DNA of 64,000 nucleotides from Bdellovibrio reynosensis (GTDB lineage: Bacteria > Bdellovibrionota > Bdellovibrionia > Bdellovibrionales > Bdellovibrionaceae): the NCBI RefSeq assembly GCF_022814725.1, contig NZ_CP093442.1:372001-436000 (forward strand). The letters are read 5' to 3'. Below are positions 25,391 through 34,236 of the stretch, piece by piece (position 1 is the stretch's first letter; every line of letters starts with the position of its first letter). Below the pieces are notes generated by a model. That model was not told where the DNA came from and did not search any database. It saw nothing but the letters and a program-made list of their open reading frames with translations. A program made the translations under genes and the position numbers.

Positions 25391-26191
25391 CTACTGCATC
25401 TTATTCGTAGATTCAAAGATCTTATCAGCAGATTTAGCCACAAACCCTTGGTACAGTTTGCCGTTTTCAAGTGGATAGCGTTTCGCAAATTCATAGTAGC
25501 AACCCGGGATATTGTGGGTTCCATCGTCGAATTGGACAGGGATTTCAGAAGCCATGGTCGAACTTTGCTCTAAGTAATCGGCTTTGGTGCCTTTTACCTC
25601 TCCGCCGGATTTATTTAATACATATCCGTTGGCTTTAATGAAATCATTTAGCTCAGTGATGTCGTCAAAATTCTTAAGTTTGTTGATATTCACTGTGAAG
25701 TGGTTGGGTCTAAAACCGTAGGCCGCAACCCAAGAAGCGTATTCGCTTTCTTTTGCAAGCTCAGAATATAGTGAATATGTCATTGGCCATGGACGACCGC
25801 TCATCGCAAAAGTTTCGCTATCGATCACCGACTGAGGAATTTGGTCTACAAGTTTGTTCACAGTATCACGTACAAACGGAGACACTTTTTCAAGTTCAAG
25901 TTCGCTGATGAAAATCTTCGGCATGTCTGTGTTTGGATGCTCATAGTGTTTTGCGTAAAGTTTTTTCTCTACGAAAACGTAATCGTTTTTTTCTACATAG
26001 CCTAATTTTTTAAAGTGCTTAGCAAGGGATTCAATACCAAGGCGCGGATGATTAAAAGTTCTTAGGGCGATGTGATCATTTAAAACTGTTTCGCCCTTGG
26101 CGACGAAAAGATCATAGATTCTTTTTGCAGCAGGATTCAGTTGGCAGTAATCAACCCACATTTTTTCAAGAAGACTTTCAAGACTCATCAT
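25391..26191 (-). CDS. DUF1338 family protein (2-oxoadipate dioxygenase/decarboxylase-like)
   Basis: The start is placed at ATG 26191 (AGGAG 7 bases upstream, 266 residues). The sequence matches the DUF1338/HglS family: 'DHIALRTFNHPRLG' (His near 39), 'PNHFTVNINKL' (His near 166) and a late 'CYYEFAKRYP' with the Glu that completes the iron site. Characterised members convert 2-oxoadipate to D-2-hydroxyglutarate in lysine breakdown; this assignment is by family. No other lysine-catabolism gene is nearby. The window gives no way to tell whether this is the plain catabolic enzyme or a variant. Confidence 0.8.
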   Translation of the reverse strand: MMSLESLLEKMWVDYCQLNPAAKRIYDLFVAKGETVLNDHIALRTFNHPRLGIESLAKHFKKLGYVEKNDYVFVEKKLYAKHYEHPNTDMPKIFISELELEKVSPFVRDTVNKLVDQIPQSVIDSETFAMSGRPWPMTYSLYSELAKESEYASWVAAYGFRPNHFTVNINKLKNFDDITELNDFIKANGYVLNKSGGEVKGTKADYLEQSSTMASEIPVQFDDGTHNIPGCYYEFAKRYPLENGKLYQGFVAKSADKIFESTNKMQ

Positions 26192-26308
26192 ATTCGTTCT
26201 CCTAATGGAAGGAAGATTACTCCTCTTAACTAACTGGCGCAAGGCGCGCGCATTTGGCAGCGAGCGTTATCCGTTGGAGTCCGCAAATATTTCACTGAGT
26301 ATAGAGCA

Positions 26309-27331
26309 ATGAAGACCTTGCTTGAGTTCCAACAAATTGAAGAACGAATGCAAAGCTTGGGCGATCAAGCCCGGGTGGAGGTTTTGGCGCGCAGCCAAAG
26401 CGGGAACCTAAGTTTGCCCATATGTAAAATTACGTTCGGCAGTGAGTATCCTTCGGCCCCGGTAATAGGTTTTGTGGGTGGTGTTCACGGTCTTGAAAGA
26501 ATCGGCGCCCAAGTCTGCATCGCACTTATGAATTCTGTGGCAGAACTTTCTTTGTGGGATGAAAACCTGCAAAAAACTTTACAGAAAATTCGCATTTTTT
26601 TTATACCGACCGTAAATCCGATCGGTATTTATCAACGCACTCGATGCAATCCACGCGGTGTGGATTTGATGAGGAATTCCCCTGTTGAAGCAGAAAATCC
26701 AGCGCGGTGGGTAGGGGGTCAGCGTGTGTCGCCGCGACTGCCTTGGTACAGAGGCAAGCTTGGCGCTCCCATGGAAGTGGAAGCGCAAGCGCTGGTGGAT
26801 GCGGTCACAAAAGAAATCAAAGACAGTTCGCTAGCAATCACCTTAGACATTCATTCAGGTTTTGGCATGCAGGATCGCTTGTGGTTTCCCTACGCAAAAA
26901 CGGTGAAACCGTTTCCGGATTTAGCCATGGCCTTTGAGTTTAAAAAGCTAATGGACCGCACTTACCCCCATCACTTTTATAAGATTGAACCTCAGTCGCA
27001 AAGTTATACAACCCATGGTGATTTGTGGGATTATATTTACGATCAGCACACGACACAAAATAGCAGCCAAAAATATTTACCGCTGTGCTTAGAAATGGGT
27101 TCTTGGTTGTGGGTCAAAAAAAACCCAATGCAGATTTTAACGGCGGATGGGCCTTTCAATCCTGTGAAAGCCCATCGTGAACAGCGTATTTTACGCCGGC
27201 ACAATACTCTTTTAGAATTTTTAATTCGCGCTATTTCGTCACCTCACGCTTGGGTTCATGGGGAAGGTGAAAAGCAACAGCAATCTTTGCAACGTGCTAA
27301 GGAGCTTTGGTATGCAACAACACCATCCTAA
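26309..27331 (+). CDS. M14-family zinc carboxypeptidase-like protein
   Basis: A 340-residue protein without a signal peptide. Zinc ligands fit M14: His60 and Glu63 in 'GGVHGLERIG', His182 in 'LDIHSGFG', and a catalytic Glu near 262 in 'CLEMGSWLW'. 'NPIGIYQRTRCNPRGVDLMR' (about 100-119) is the substrate-binding Asn-Pro/Arg segment. The family removes C-terminal residues from peptides or acts as deacylase/deglutamylase. Lack of export suggests processing of imported peptides. The last 20 bases overlap the next gene's start. Confidence 0.8.
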   Translation: MKTLLEFQQIEERMQSLGDQARVEVLARSQSGNLSLPICKITFGSEYPSAPVIGFVGGVHGLERIGAQVCIALMNSVAELSLWDENLQKTLQKIRIFFIPTVNPIGIYQRTRCNPRGVDLMRNSPVEAENPARWVGGQRVSPRLPWYRGKLGAPMEVEAQALVDAVTKEIKDSSLAITLDIHSGFGMQDRLWFPYAKTVKPFPDLAMAFEFKKLMDRTYPHHFYKIEPQSQSYTTHGDLWDYIYDQHTTQNSSQKYLPLCLEMGSWLWVKKNPMQILTADGPFNPVKAHREQRILRRHNTLLEFLIRAISSPHAWVHGEGEKQQQSLQRAKELWYATTPS

Positions 27332-28055
27332 AAACTGGCTTTTACTTCGTGGCCTTGCTCGCGGTGTGGGACACTGGGGGACGTTTGCAGAAAAAATCCA
27401 AGAGCGTTTTCCCCAAGACCGCTTTGAATTTATTGATTTGCCAGGAAACGGAACCCGCAATGAAGAGGTGAGTCCAACGACGATAGGTGACTACGTCAAA
27501 GACCTTCGCTCCCGTTCTGAGTTTGTTAAAAAAAATGAAAAATTCAATGTCCTCGCGGTTTCTTTAGGGGCCATGGTCACTGTCGAGTGGATGCGGGAAT
27601 TTCCCCACGAAATTAACAAGGCGTTTTTGGTGTGCACCAGCTCTTCGGGATTTTCACCCTTCTATCATCGCTTTCAACCGATAAACGTGGTGAAGTCGCT
27701 GCGCCTATTAAGTTCAAACCAAGCTTTGATCTGGGAAAATACGATTTTAAACATGATCGTCAACAGTGCCGATCGCCGCGAAGCTGAAATGTTGGGAATG
27801 GTGGCCTATTCCGATCGATATCCAGTGAAGATGCAAAACATTTTAAGGCAGTTGGCGGCAGCATCGCAGTTTCGTTTTCCCAAAGAAGCTCCGGGTGATG
27901 TTCGTTTGATTGGAAGTCATGGTGATCGATTGGTGTCCCCGCATTGCACTTTGCGAATTGCCCATGCCTGGGAACTGAAGCCCCACATGCATCCTTGGGC
28001 TGGCCACGATATCCCTATTGATGACCCCCAATGGCTGCTTGAACAATTACTCTAA
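27312..28055 (+). CDS. Alpha/beta hydrolase
   Basis: The start is set at ATG 27312 (AAGGAG 7 bases upstream), inside the end of the M14 gene, so the two are coupled. The 247-residue product has a 'LLLRGLARGVGHW' oxyanion-hole strand, the nucleophile elbow 'AVSLGAMV' (Ser near 83), an acid near 'GSHGDRLVSP' (about 208-217) and the catalytic His in 'WAGHDIPID' (about 231). It is cytosolic and small. It could be an esterase, thioesterase or peptidase; the substrate is not predictable. Confidence 0.8.
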   Translation: MQQHHPKNWLLLRGLARGVGHWGTFAEKIQERFPQDRFEFIDLPGNGTRNEEVSPTTIGDYVKDLRSRSEFVKKNEKFNVLAVSLGAMVTVEWMREFPHEINKAFLVCTSSSGFSPFYHRFQPINVVKSLRLLSSNQALIWENTILNMIVNSADRREAEMLGMVAYSDRYPVKMQNILRQLAAASQFRFPKEAPGDVRLIGSHGDRLVSPHCTLRIAHAWELKPHMHPWAGHDIPIDDPQWLLEQLL

Positions 28056-28223
28056 AACATCCGTTTTCTGAGGATTTTTTAACGGTATAATTTTCAACTT
28101 TAGCAGGGTATTTTTACCATCATCTCGAACAGGTTGCATTAGGGGTAAAACAACGCGTGGCTCCGTTGACTCCTCCAGGCTTTTCTTATTCTCTATCGGC
28201 TGGACTTTTATCCAGAGGCGGAT

Positions 28224-29657
28224 GTGAGGGTTAAAACCTATCTTGCGGCAGGGCTTTTTTGTCTTGCAGTAACCACAAAAGCAAAGGCCCAAACCCCAAG
28301 CTTACAAAAGCTTGCATTGGGCGTCAGTGTACTTGAAGAGCCGATGGCACCGTCATCAAAGGCCCAAGTGTATGGACAGGTCCGTATGGAGGGGATGCAA
28401 TATCTGACTCCCATCGCGGAAGCATCCCAATTAACCTACAGCCAATTACTTTCAGCGCGGCTTTCTGCAGTTAAAGAAACTTCGTGGATGGATTTTGCTA
28501 GTGATATTTCTGGCGGAACCTTTTTTACTAAAGGGCAGTCCCATTTCGTCGTTCATGAACTGTATGCTGGGTCCCACGGCAATTCTGATTTTAAAACTTT
28601 CGTAGGTCGCAAAAAGAAATCCTGGAGTGAAATTGATCAACGCTGGCAATTAGGTCTTTGGCAGCCGACGTTTTCTATCGACGCCCTTCGCCCTGAAGAA
28701 CAAGGTTTAACGGGCCTGTTTCTAGATTATAATACGCAAAAACTTGAAGTCCTTGGATTTGTGACACCCATGTTTATTCCGAACATGGGGCCTGATATCC
28801 GCGAGGAAGGCGGGGGCTTGGTGGCAGACAGCCGCTGGTACCGTGCCCCCTCTAGGGATTATGATTTCAACAACCGCATCAATACCATCAGCTATGACTT
28901 GGACATCCCAGAAACAGCAAAGCTCGTGGCCAATCCAGGCGGGGCCTTCATGGTCCGCGTCGGAGATAAAGACAAGGGTCCTTGGTTGAATGTCAGTGCG
29001 GGATATTTACCGGTGAACGAGCTGATTTTAAAACGTCAAAATTTCAAAGACGTTTCTGAAGACGAAGTGGACGTGACCGTATCACCCGTCGTGACCTACC
29101 ATTCAATCTCCTCTGTGGACTTTGGTTATTCGTACAACTCTGTCAGCGGCACGATCTCTTACTTGCAAGATGAGCCTTTAGAAAAGCTTCCGGATCCAGA
29201 TTGGTCCATCCAAAAAATCAAAGCCCTGCAAGCGTATTCAGCGTCTTTGGATTTTTCTTTAGCAAATATTTTTAGCAAAACGTTGTCTTTCCAAATTGAG
29301 TATTTAAAAGTCGTGGGCGGTGGCATCGTTGATATACTTTCAACAGGTCAACCTGATGACTTTACGCTTTTTGATAAGCGGCTTAAATTTACCAACGCTT
29401 TATCTTTCGGCGTTGAAGGGCAGCTTGCTAGTTTCTTCCGACGTCCGTTCGTGACGCGCTTTAAGTATCTTTACGATTATGATCAGCGTGGTTCTTTGTT
29501 GAATACAGAGTTTTTGTATTATCCATCGCAAAAATGGGCCGTGGTTATGGGGGGCGACATCCTGGGGGTTCAAGATGAAACCTTCAGTCCCTCTAGTTTC
29601 TTAAATCAATATCGCGCCAATGATCGCGTCTATGGAGGGATGACTTATGTTTTCTAA
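28224..29657 (+). CDS. Outer-membrane beta-barrel protein, cassette copy A
   Basis: The start is GTG 28224 (CAGAGG site), followed by signal peptide MRVKTYLAAGLFCLAVTTKAKA. The 477-residue product has repeated amphipathic strands and ends 'RVYGGMTYVF', with a terminal Phe as in Bam substrates. It is collinear with the 447-residue barrel at 57342-58685. Shared blocks include 'FVGRKKKSWSEIDQRWQLGLW' against 'ILGRKRILWNELDARWDLGVW' (short runs conserved), 'PEEQGLTGLF' against 'PERQGLSGIF' and 'MFIPNMGP' against 'FYLPDQGP'. The C-terminal Y-V-F-stop codons overlap the start of the lipoprotein gene by 11 bases. A role as transporter, anchor or export channel for the lipoprotein is inference. Confidence 0.78.
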   Translation: MRVKTYLAAGLFCLAVTTKAKAQTPSLQKLALGVSVLEEPMAPSSKAQVYGQVRMEGMQYLTPIAEASQLTYSQLLSARLSAVKETSWMDFASDISGGTFFTKGQSHFVVHELYAGSHGNSDFKTFVGRKKKSWSEIDQRWQLGLWQPTFSIDALRPEEQGLTGLFLDYNTQKLEVLGFVTPMFIPNMGPDIREEGGGLVADSRWYRAPSRDYDFNNRINTISYDLDIPETAKLVANPGGAFMVRVGDKDKGPWLNVSAGYLPVNELILKRQNFKDVSEDEVDVTVSPVVTYHSISSVDFGYSYNSVSGTISYLQDEPLEKLPDPDWSIQKIKALQAYSASLDFSLANIFSKTLSFQIEYLKVVGGGIVDILSTGQPDDFTLFDKRLKFTNALSFGVEGQLASFFRRPFVTRFKYLYDYDQRGSLLNTEFLYYPSQKWAVVMGGDILGVQDETFSPSSFLNQYRANDRVYGGMTYVF

Positions 29658-32600
29658 GCTAAATTGGAGCTTTAAAACCATAAGTCTTGTGACTGCAGCC
29701 TTCTTGGGGCTGTCTGCTTGTGACAGCAAAGTCGGGGAAGCGCCTCCTCCACCGCAAAGTCAAGAGTTCGGTGGGACGGATTGTTTAACGGAAGCAAAGC
29801 CTGTTATAAAAGCCTTCGTCCTTGGTGACGCAAAAACCGAGGAGCTTGAAGCCACATGGATTTGCATCGATAGCGCCATTGAAAAATTCAAGCGTTACGT
29901 GCGCGGGCGTTCTGCCGACCGCTATACTCCCCAAGAACTGGCTACTTTCTTAGAAAACAACTTTTTAGCAAAATCTGAAGATCCACCTATTTCACCTGCG
30001 CTGCAGGCGGAATTCATGAAGGTGAAGCTGCTTTTCCTAGGTGGCAGCCCAAATTACATTTCACGGGCTGAGCTTGATAAGATTTTAGTTCTGACGAAAA
30101 GCCTTCGTGAAATCACGATAAAATTAAATCCTTATATGAAGGTGCTTTCGCTGAACTGGTCAGTGACGGAAGCCAATAACATTCAACGGGATGTTCGTTA
30201 CTTTGAAGATGCCAACCGTGAGGTGCAAAATGCCGCCCGTACTTTGGCGGCACTGATCGAAAAAAATGGCCAGACCTATAAACTTTCTGACTTCGTCTTT
30301 TTGATGGAAGAAATGGGAACCTTCTTTAAAGAAAAGTGGGAGTTTCCAAAAATCATCGCGCGTTATATGCCGCTCGTGAAGAAAGTAAAGAAGGCATTAG
30401 CCGGAGGCCAAGAAAACTCTATCACTCCGAATGAGTGGCGCCGCTTTGCTTTATTAGGTGCCCGGGGCTATGTTCAGTATCTTCGTTATCATTATTTTAT
30501 TAAATCAGCTCCAGAGACTGGGACGGGGTATCGACTTTCTTACCTTTCTCGCACGGTGGAAGATGTCCTTTCGGTTTTTCAAGATCTGGTGGCGGAAAAG
30601 CCTGAAGAAGTCGTATCTCGCGACGAAGTCACAGACTTACTAAAAACCCTGGCTGTCGTATGGCCGGAATTTAAGGTTTCACCAGGCTTGGTCCTTGAAG
30701 GTATGAAGGTCAAAGCTTTATTCTTTGGCGGCAGTGTCGATTCATTTTCTGCACGCGATTTTGAAACGGCTCGCTTAAAAGTCAGTCGTATTAAAATTCT
30801 TGTCGAACGATTTCTTCCTTTCTACACGATTTATGGTCGTGAATGGGATCCAAGTTTTTATGAAGCTGAAGAAGCGCAACGACTTTTTATGGAATCTCAG
30901 TTCGTCTTAGAGGCGACCGTCCGCGAAGCTGGCAGTTTGTTTGAAGGCACCTACGACATCAATGACGTCAAAGGTCTGATGCGGGAAATCGAGTCTTTAT
31001 ATGGCGGTTTCGCCGAAAAGAAGATTTCGGAAAAAATGGAGCCGTATATTCCGTTAGTGATTGATGCAAAAAAGATCATTTTCGGCGGCAATGATTCTTC
31101 GCTTCGCAAAGGTCACTGGAGCACTTTGCTTAGTTTCGCGGCGCGAGTGTACACAGATTTCTTGTATTATGATTACTTCCTTTCTGAAAGAAATTTGGAA
31201 GAACCGTTAAGTGTTAGTTACATGTCTATTTTGGCGAATCAAAGCCTTAATATTTTGCGTGATCTTTTAGCTGCTAAAAAAGCCTCGAATTTTTCTGCTG
31301 AAGAGCTAGGAAAATTGGTGGGCCACTTAGGCAAAGTCGGGCTCATTCCTGATAAGCTTACTGCGAAGTCGATTGAAGGCTTTGTAGATGTACTTGTGAA
31401 TAATATTTTAGTGTTCCCGGAACAAAGAATTAAAGGAACTCTTCCTAATGCTTTAACCATGGGTTCTGTAGAGGTTCTGCGCCAAGAAGCCCAGGTGTGG
31501 CTTGATACTGAACTTTTCATTTCTAAACTTGTGCAGAATTGGAAGCCTGAAGAAGGTTTAAATACGGCAGACTTGATTTCTTTGTTAGAAAAAGAAAAGT
31601 CGCAAGTGAATGAAACGACGCCATTGTATTCAGGACTTCATGAAATTCAGTTGGCGGTGCAAGGACCCGTCACGCACACGGTCGACGAACAGGGTCGCCT
31701 TATTATTTCAAACCGCTTTGTGCAACTGTACACGGCAAAAAGTCTGCGCCAGTTAAATATGAATCGCAGTTTGGCGCGCATTCTGATCCGCTCCGTTTCT
31801 AAGGACCTTGAAGCGATTAAGACTTATAAAGGTGCTTCGCTAGAAGAAATCCAAGAGCCTTTCCTTAAGGTCTTTCCAGCCCTTGTTGATTTAGGATTCA
31901 TTGATAAAAAAAGCGTGAACTTCGTAAAATCACGTTTCTTAGAAGCCAATCTTTTCACTCCGCACGCGGATGGAAATAACTTTGCTTCCCAGGCCGAGTT
32001 GAGCACATTAGTGGGTATGATTTGGTCGGGTGTTCGCATCAACAACATGCTTCGCGAAACCCTGATCCAAGAGTGCTTCAATGGCCGCCAGATCACAAAT
32101 TCAGATAGCGTCAGCATCGCCTGTGCGCAAAAAGCCTATAAGAAAGCGATGCCAACAGTAATGACGGCAACGCCGGAGTATTTAAAATTCCAAAAGCATG
32201 CAAGCAATGAAGACTGGGCTGTCTTTATGACCAATGCTTTCAAGGCGGCAGGTTATCAACCCAATGATAAGAAGGAAGCGTTGATAGAAGACATCGCGCT
32301 GACTCCGCACGTTCTTCAGTATATTGAGTCGGTGTTTGCCCGTTACGATAAAAACAAAGACGGCTACATAGAAACTTCCGAGGGCTTAAAAGCATATCCT
32401 GCTTTTAAAGGCATCATCATGGACGTGGCTAAAGATCAGTTGAATTCAGGAAAACTGAAAACCAGCGAGCTGCAGCCTTTATTCATGTACATCCTTCGCT
32501 ACGGTAAAGCTCCGGATGGTTTGGCGGAAGGCGCTTGCTTTAGATATATCTGGGTGAAAAAGCCAGAAAAATGGAATATCTGGGCGGGGCGTTCGAAAAT

Positions 32601-32703
32601 GGCAGAAATCCTAGGATACATCGCGGATCAGTCACGCCAAGGCAAGAAACCTTCTTCCCAAAACAACATGGGTCTTAGTCTGACTTGTGATTGGTTGAAT
32701 TAA
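29647..32703 (+). CDS. Large EF-hand lipoprotein, cassette copy A (two internal repeats)
   Basis: The 1018-residue product has lipobox 'LGLSAC' (acylated Cys25) and a Pro-rich linker, then a mostly helical body. Two modules alternate. Module A has 'MKVKLLFLGGS' (about 122) and again 'MKVKALFFGGS' (about 352). Module B has 'YMPLVKKVKKALAGG' (about 240) and 'YIPLVIDAKKIIFGG' (about 466), each followed by a Tyr-rich helix. This gives a tandem repeat of about 228 residues. Near the C-terminus 'YDKNKDGYIETSE' (about 898-910) is a canonical EF-hand loop, so calcium binding is likely. It is the paralogue of 58675-60969 and overlaps the barrel gene by 11 bases. Mature location is probably the outer membrane. 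Function unknown. Confidence 0.78.
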   Translation: MFSKLNWSFKTISLVTAAFLGLSACDSKVGEAPPPPQSQEFGGTDCLTEAKPVIKAFVLGDAKTEELEATWICIDSAIEKFKRYVRGRSADRYTPQELATFLENNFLAKSEDPPISPALQAEFMKVKLLFLGGSPNYISRAELDKILVLTKSLREITIKLNPYMKVLSLNWSVTEANNIQRDVRYFEDANREVQNAARTLAALIEKNGQTYKLSDFVFLMEEMGTFFKEKWEFPKIIARYMPLVKKVKKALAGGQENSITPNEWRRFALLGARGYVQYLRYHYFIKSAPETGTGYRLSYLSRTVEDVLSVFQDLVAEKPEEVVSRDEVTDLLKTLAVVWPEFKVSPGLVLEGMKVKALFFGGSVDSFSARDFETARLKVSRIKILVERFLPFYTIYGREWDPSFYEAEEAQRLFMESQFVLEATVREAGSLFEGTYDINDVKGLMREIESLYGGFAEKKISEKMEPYIPLVIDAKKIIFGGNDSSLRKGHWSTLLSFAARVYTDFLYYDYFLSERNLEEPLSVSYMSILANQSLNILRDLLAAKKASNFSAEELGKLVGHLGKVGLIPDKLTAKSIEGFVDVLVNNILVFPEQRIKGTLPNALTMGSVEVLRQEAQVWLDTELFISKLVQNWKPEEGLNTADLISLLEKEKSQVNETTPLYSGLHEIQLAVQGPVTHTVDEQGRLIISNRFVQLYTAKSLRQLNMNRSLARILIRSVSKDLEAIKTYKGASLEEIQEPFLKVFPALVDLGFIDKKSVNFVKSRFLEANLFTPHADGNNFASQAELSTLVGMIWSGVRINNMLRETLIQECFNGRQITNSDSVSIACAQKAYKKAMPTVMTATPEYLKFQKHASNEDWAVFMTNAFKAAGYQPNDKKEALIEDIALTPHVLQYIESVFARYDKNKDGYIETSEGLKAYPAFKGIIMDVAKDQLNSGKLKTSELQPLFMYILRYGKAPDGLAEGACFRYIWVKKPEKWNIWAGRSKMAEILGYIADQSRQGKKPSSQNNMGLSLTCDWLN

Positions 32704-32714
32704 GTCTAATTATT

Positions 32715-33353
32715 CTAATCCGTCACTTTTGCTGAAATGACTTTCGCAGAGGTGACTGTCGCTGATTGCATTCTTAAACCTAAGAACGCACCAGAGCCCA
32801 CTGTGTTGGGCATAGCAGACGCCAAATCCCCTGGACGGTTGGTATCAATGTCTGCAGAAGCTGCGACGTAAGAAACCATGTTTCTGCGCCAGACAAGAAG
32901 TCTCGCCTTAGTTCCATCATTATGAACTTCAATAATAAGATCTAAATCCGTTGGGAAATAATAGGCTAGATTCGTGGCAGTGACTGACGAAGCTGCATTA
33001 TCAAACATCACGATGGAAGAAACGCTGGCGCCGTTACGATGAAAATAAATAGAAATGCCGTCAGTACCTGGGAAGGAAGAGTTGCTTCCATAGAAAATCA
33101 CTTCCACCCAGCTTGTAGAAACACTGTCTAAGCTTGCTTTAAGTTGAAAAGCGCGACGGGAAGTTCCTAAAACATCTGTAAAAAACAGAGTCCCTGTTCC
33201 GGTCACACTCAAATTGTCATAATTAGAAAAGCTGCCGGAAACAATCGTGTTTGGATCAATACCAACAGATTCCGGAGCCTCTTCAGGCGCAGCACATGAC
33301 GTTAATATGAATAGGCTTACTAAAAGAACGGATCTTAGAATGAGTTTTTCCAC
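32715..33353 (-). CDS. Putative lipoprotein, beta-rich
   Basis: The 212-residue product has lipobox 'FILTSC' (Cys20). The mature part is nearly all beta, rich in Ser/Thr/Asn ('SNYDNLSVTGTGTLFF', 'VEVIFYGSNSSF'), like a jelly-roll or concanavalin-type fold. The start is GTG 33353, 19 bases inside the end of dcd, so it depends on translation of that gene. No enzymatic motif. It converges on the EF-hand lipoprotein gene with 11 bases between the stops. Confidence 0.65.
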   Translation of the reverse strand: MEKLILRSVLLVSLFILTSCAAPEEAPESVGIDPNTIVSGSFSNYDNLSVTGTGTLFFTDVLGTSRRAFQLKASLDSVSTSWVEVIFYGSNSSFPGTDGISIYFHRNGASVSSIVMFDNAASSVTATNLAYYFPTDLDLIIEVHNDGTKARLLVWRRNMVSYVAASADIDTNRPGDLASAMPNTVGSGAFLGLRMQSATVTSAKVISAKVTD

Positions 33354-33871
33354 ATCATTGACTCTACTGGAATTGGTTTTTTGTCGTTATACTTTGCCGA
33401 CGGTTTGACGTTATAAGCCGTCAAAATGTCGCCCTTTACTTCAAAGTATATCAACTGACCAATTGGCATTCCAGTATAAACGCGAACAGGCTGTTTAACT
33501 GAAATCTCCAGAGTCCAATAATTGCAGAAGCCGACGTCGCCTTTACCAGCGGTGGCATGGATATCGATTCCGAGGCGGCCTACACTTGATTTTCCTTCTA
33601 AAAATGGGACATGTTTCAGAGTTTCTGTGTACTCTAAAGTAACGCCCAAATAGAGGGTGTCTGGCATAAGCACAAAACCCTCTTCAGGAATCTCAAAAGT
33701 GCGAATTTGGTTATGCTTCCTAGCGTCCAGCACCTTATCTTCGTACACAGCCAAAGTCTTGCCCAAGTGAACATCGTATGAGTTCGTGCCTAAGCATTGT
33801 CTGCGGAAGGGCTCTACTTTAATTGAGCCTTCTTCCATGTACGAAAGAATCTGCTGATCCGTAAGAATCAT
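33335..33871 (-). CDS. dcd: dCTP deaminase
   Basis: The 178-residue product matches the Dcd/dUTPase family: '[15 protein letters not shown]' at the N-terminus, 'LGTNSYDVHLG' (about 27-37), the trimer-interface/active-site block 'EGKSSVGRLGIDIHATAG' (about 92-109) and the catalytic Glu in 'WTLEISV' (about 120). It deaminates dCTP to dUTP for thymidylate synthesis; a bifunctional dCTP deaminase/dUTPase variant cannot be excluded. Its start codon shares a base with the stop of rpmG (TAATG), placing it in the rpmG transcript. Confidence 0.92.
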   Translation of the reverse strand: MILTDQQILSYMEEGSIKVEPFRRQCLGTNSYDVHLGKTLAVYEDKVLDARKHNQIRTFEIPEEGFVLMPDTLYLGVTLEYTETLKHVPFLEGKSSVGRLGIDIHATAGKGDVGFCNYWTLEISVKQPVRVYTGMPIGQLIYFEVKGDILTAYNVKPSAKYNDKKPIPVESMMWKNSF

Positions 33872-34050
33872 TACTTAGTTTCTCTGTGAACTGTGTGGCG
33901 CTTAAGATTTGGATTGTATTTCTTTTTCTCAAGACGGCTTGGAGTCTTAGTTTTGTTTTTCGTTGTAGTGTAACGAGAAACAGGTTTGCCTTCAGCACGT
34001 GCTTCAGTGCATTCCAAAGTGATGATGATTCTTCCTGACTTTTTTGCCAT
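33871..34050 (-). CDS. rpmG: 50S ribosomal protein L33
   Basis: The 59-residue product begins at ATG 34050 with AAGGGG upstream. '[20 protein letters not shown]' and the basic C-terminus are typical of L33. Only one Cys is present, so this is the zinc-free C-minus form. It is the first gene of a compact transcript with dcd (1-base TAATG overlap) and the lipoprotein gene. Confidence 0.93.
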   Translation of the reverse strand: MAKKSGRIIITLECTEARAEGKPVSRYTTTKNKTKTPSRLEKKKYNPNLKRHTVHRETK

Positions 34051-34236
34051 TGCGGTACCCCTTAAATGGAACTTTAAAACATAAGCTTCTAAACTGACAC
34101 GCGGCTTTAGGCAAACACGTTCATTATATTGCCATGCGTAATTGAAAAAAAATGACAATACCTTTTAGAAGGGGCTCAAGGTATCAAATGAAAAAGGAAA
34201 CTTCAACAGGCAATTTACTGTCTACAGGGAGAATTC

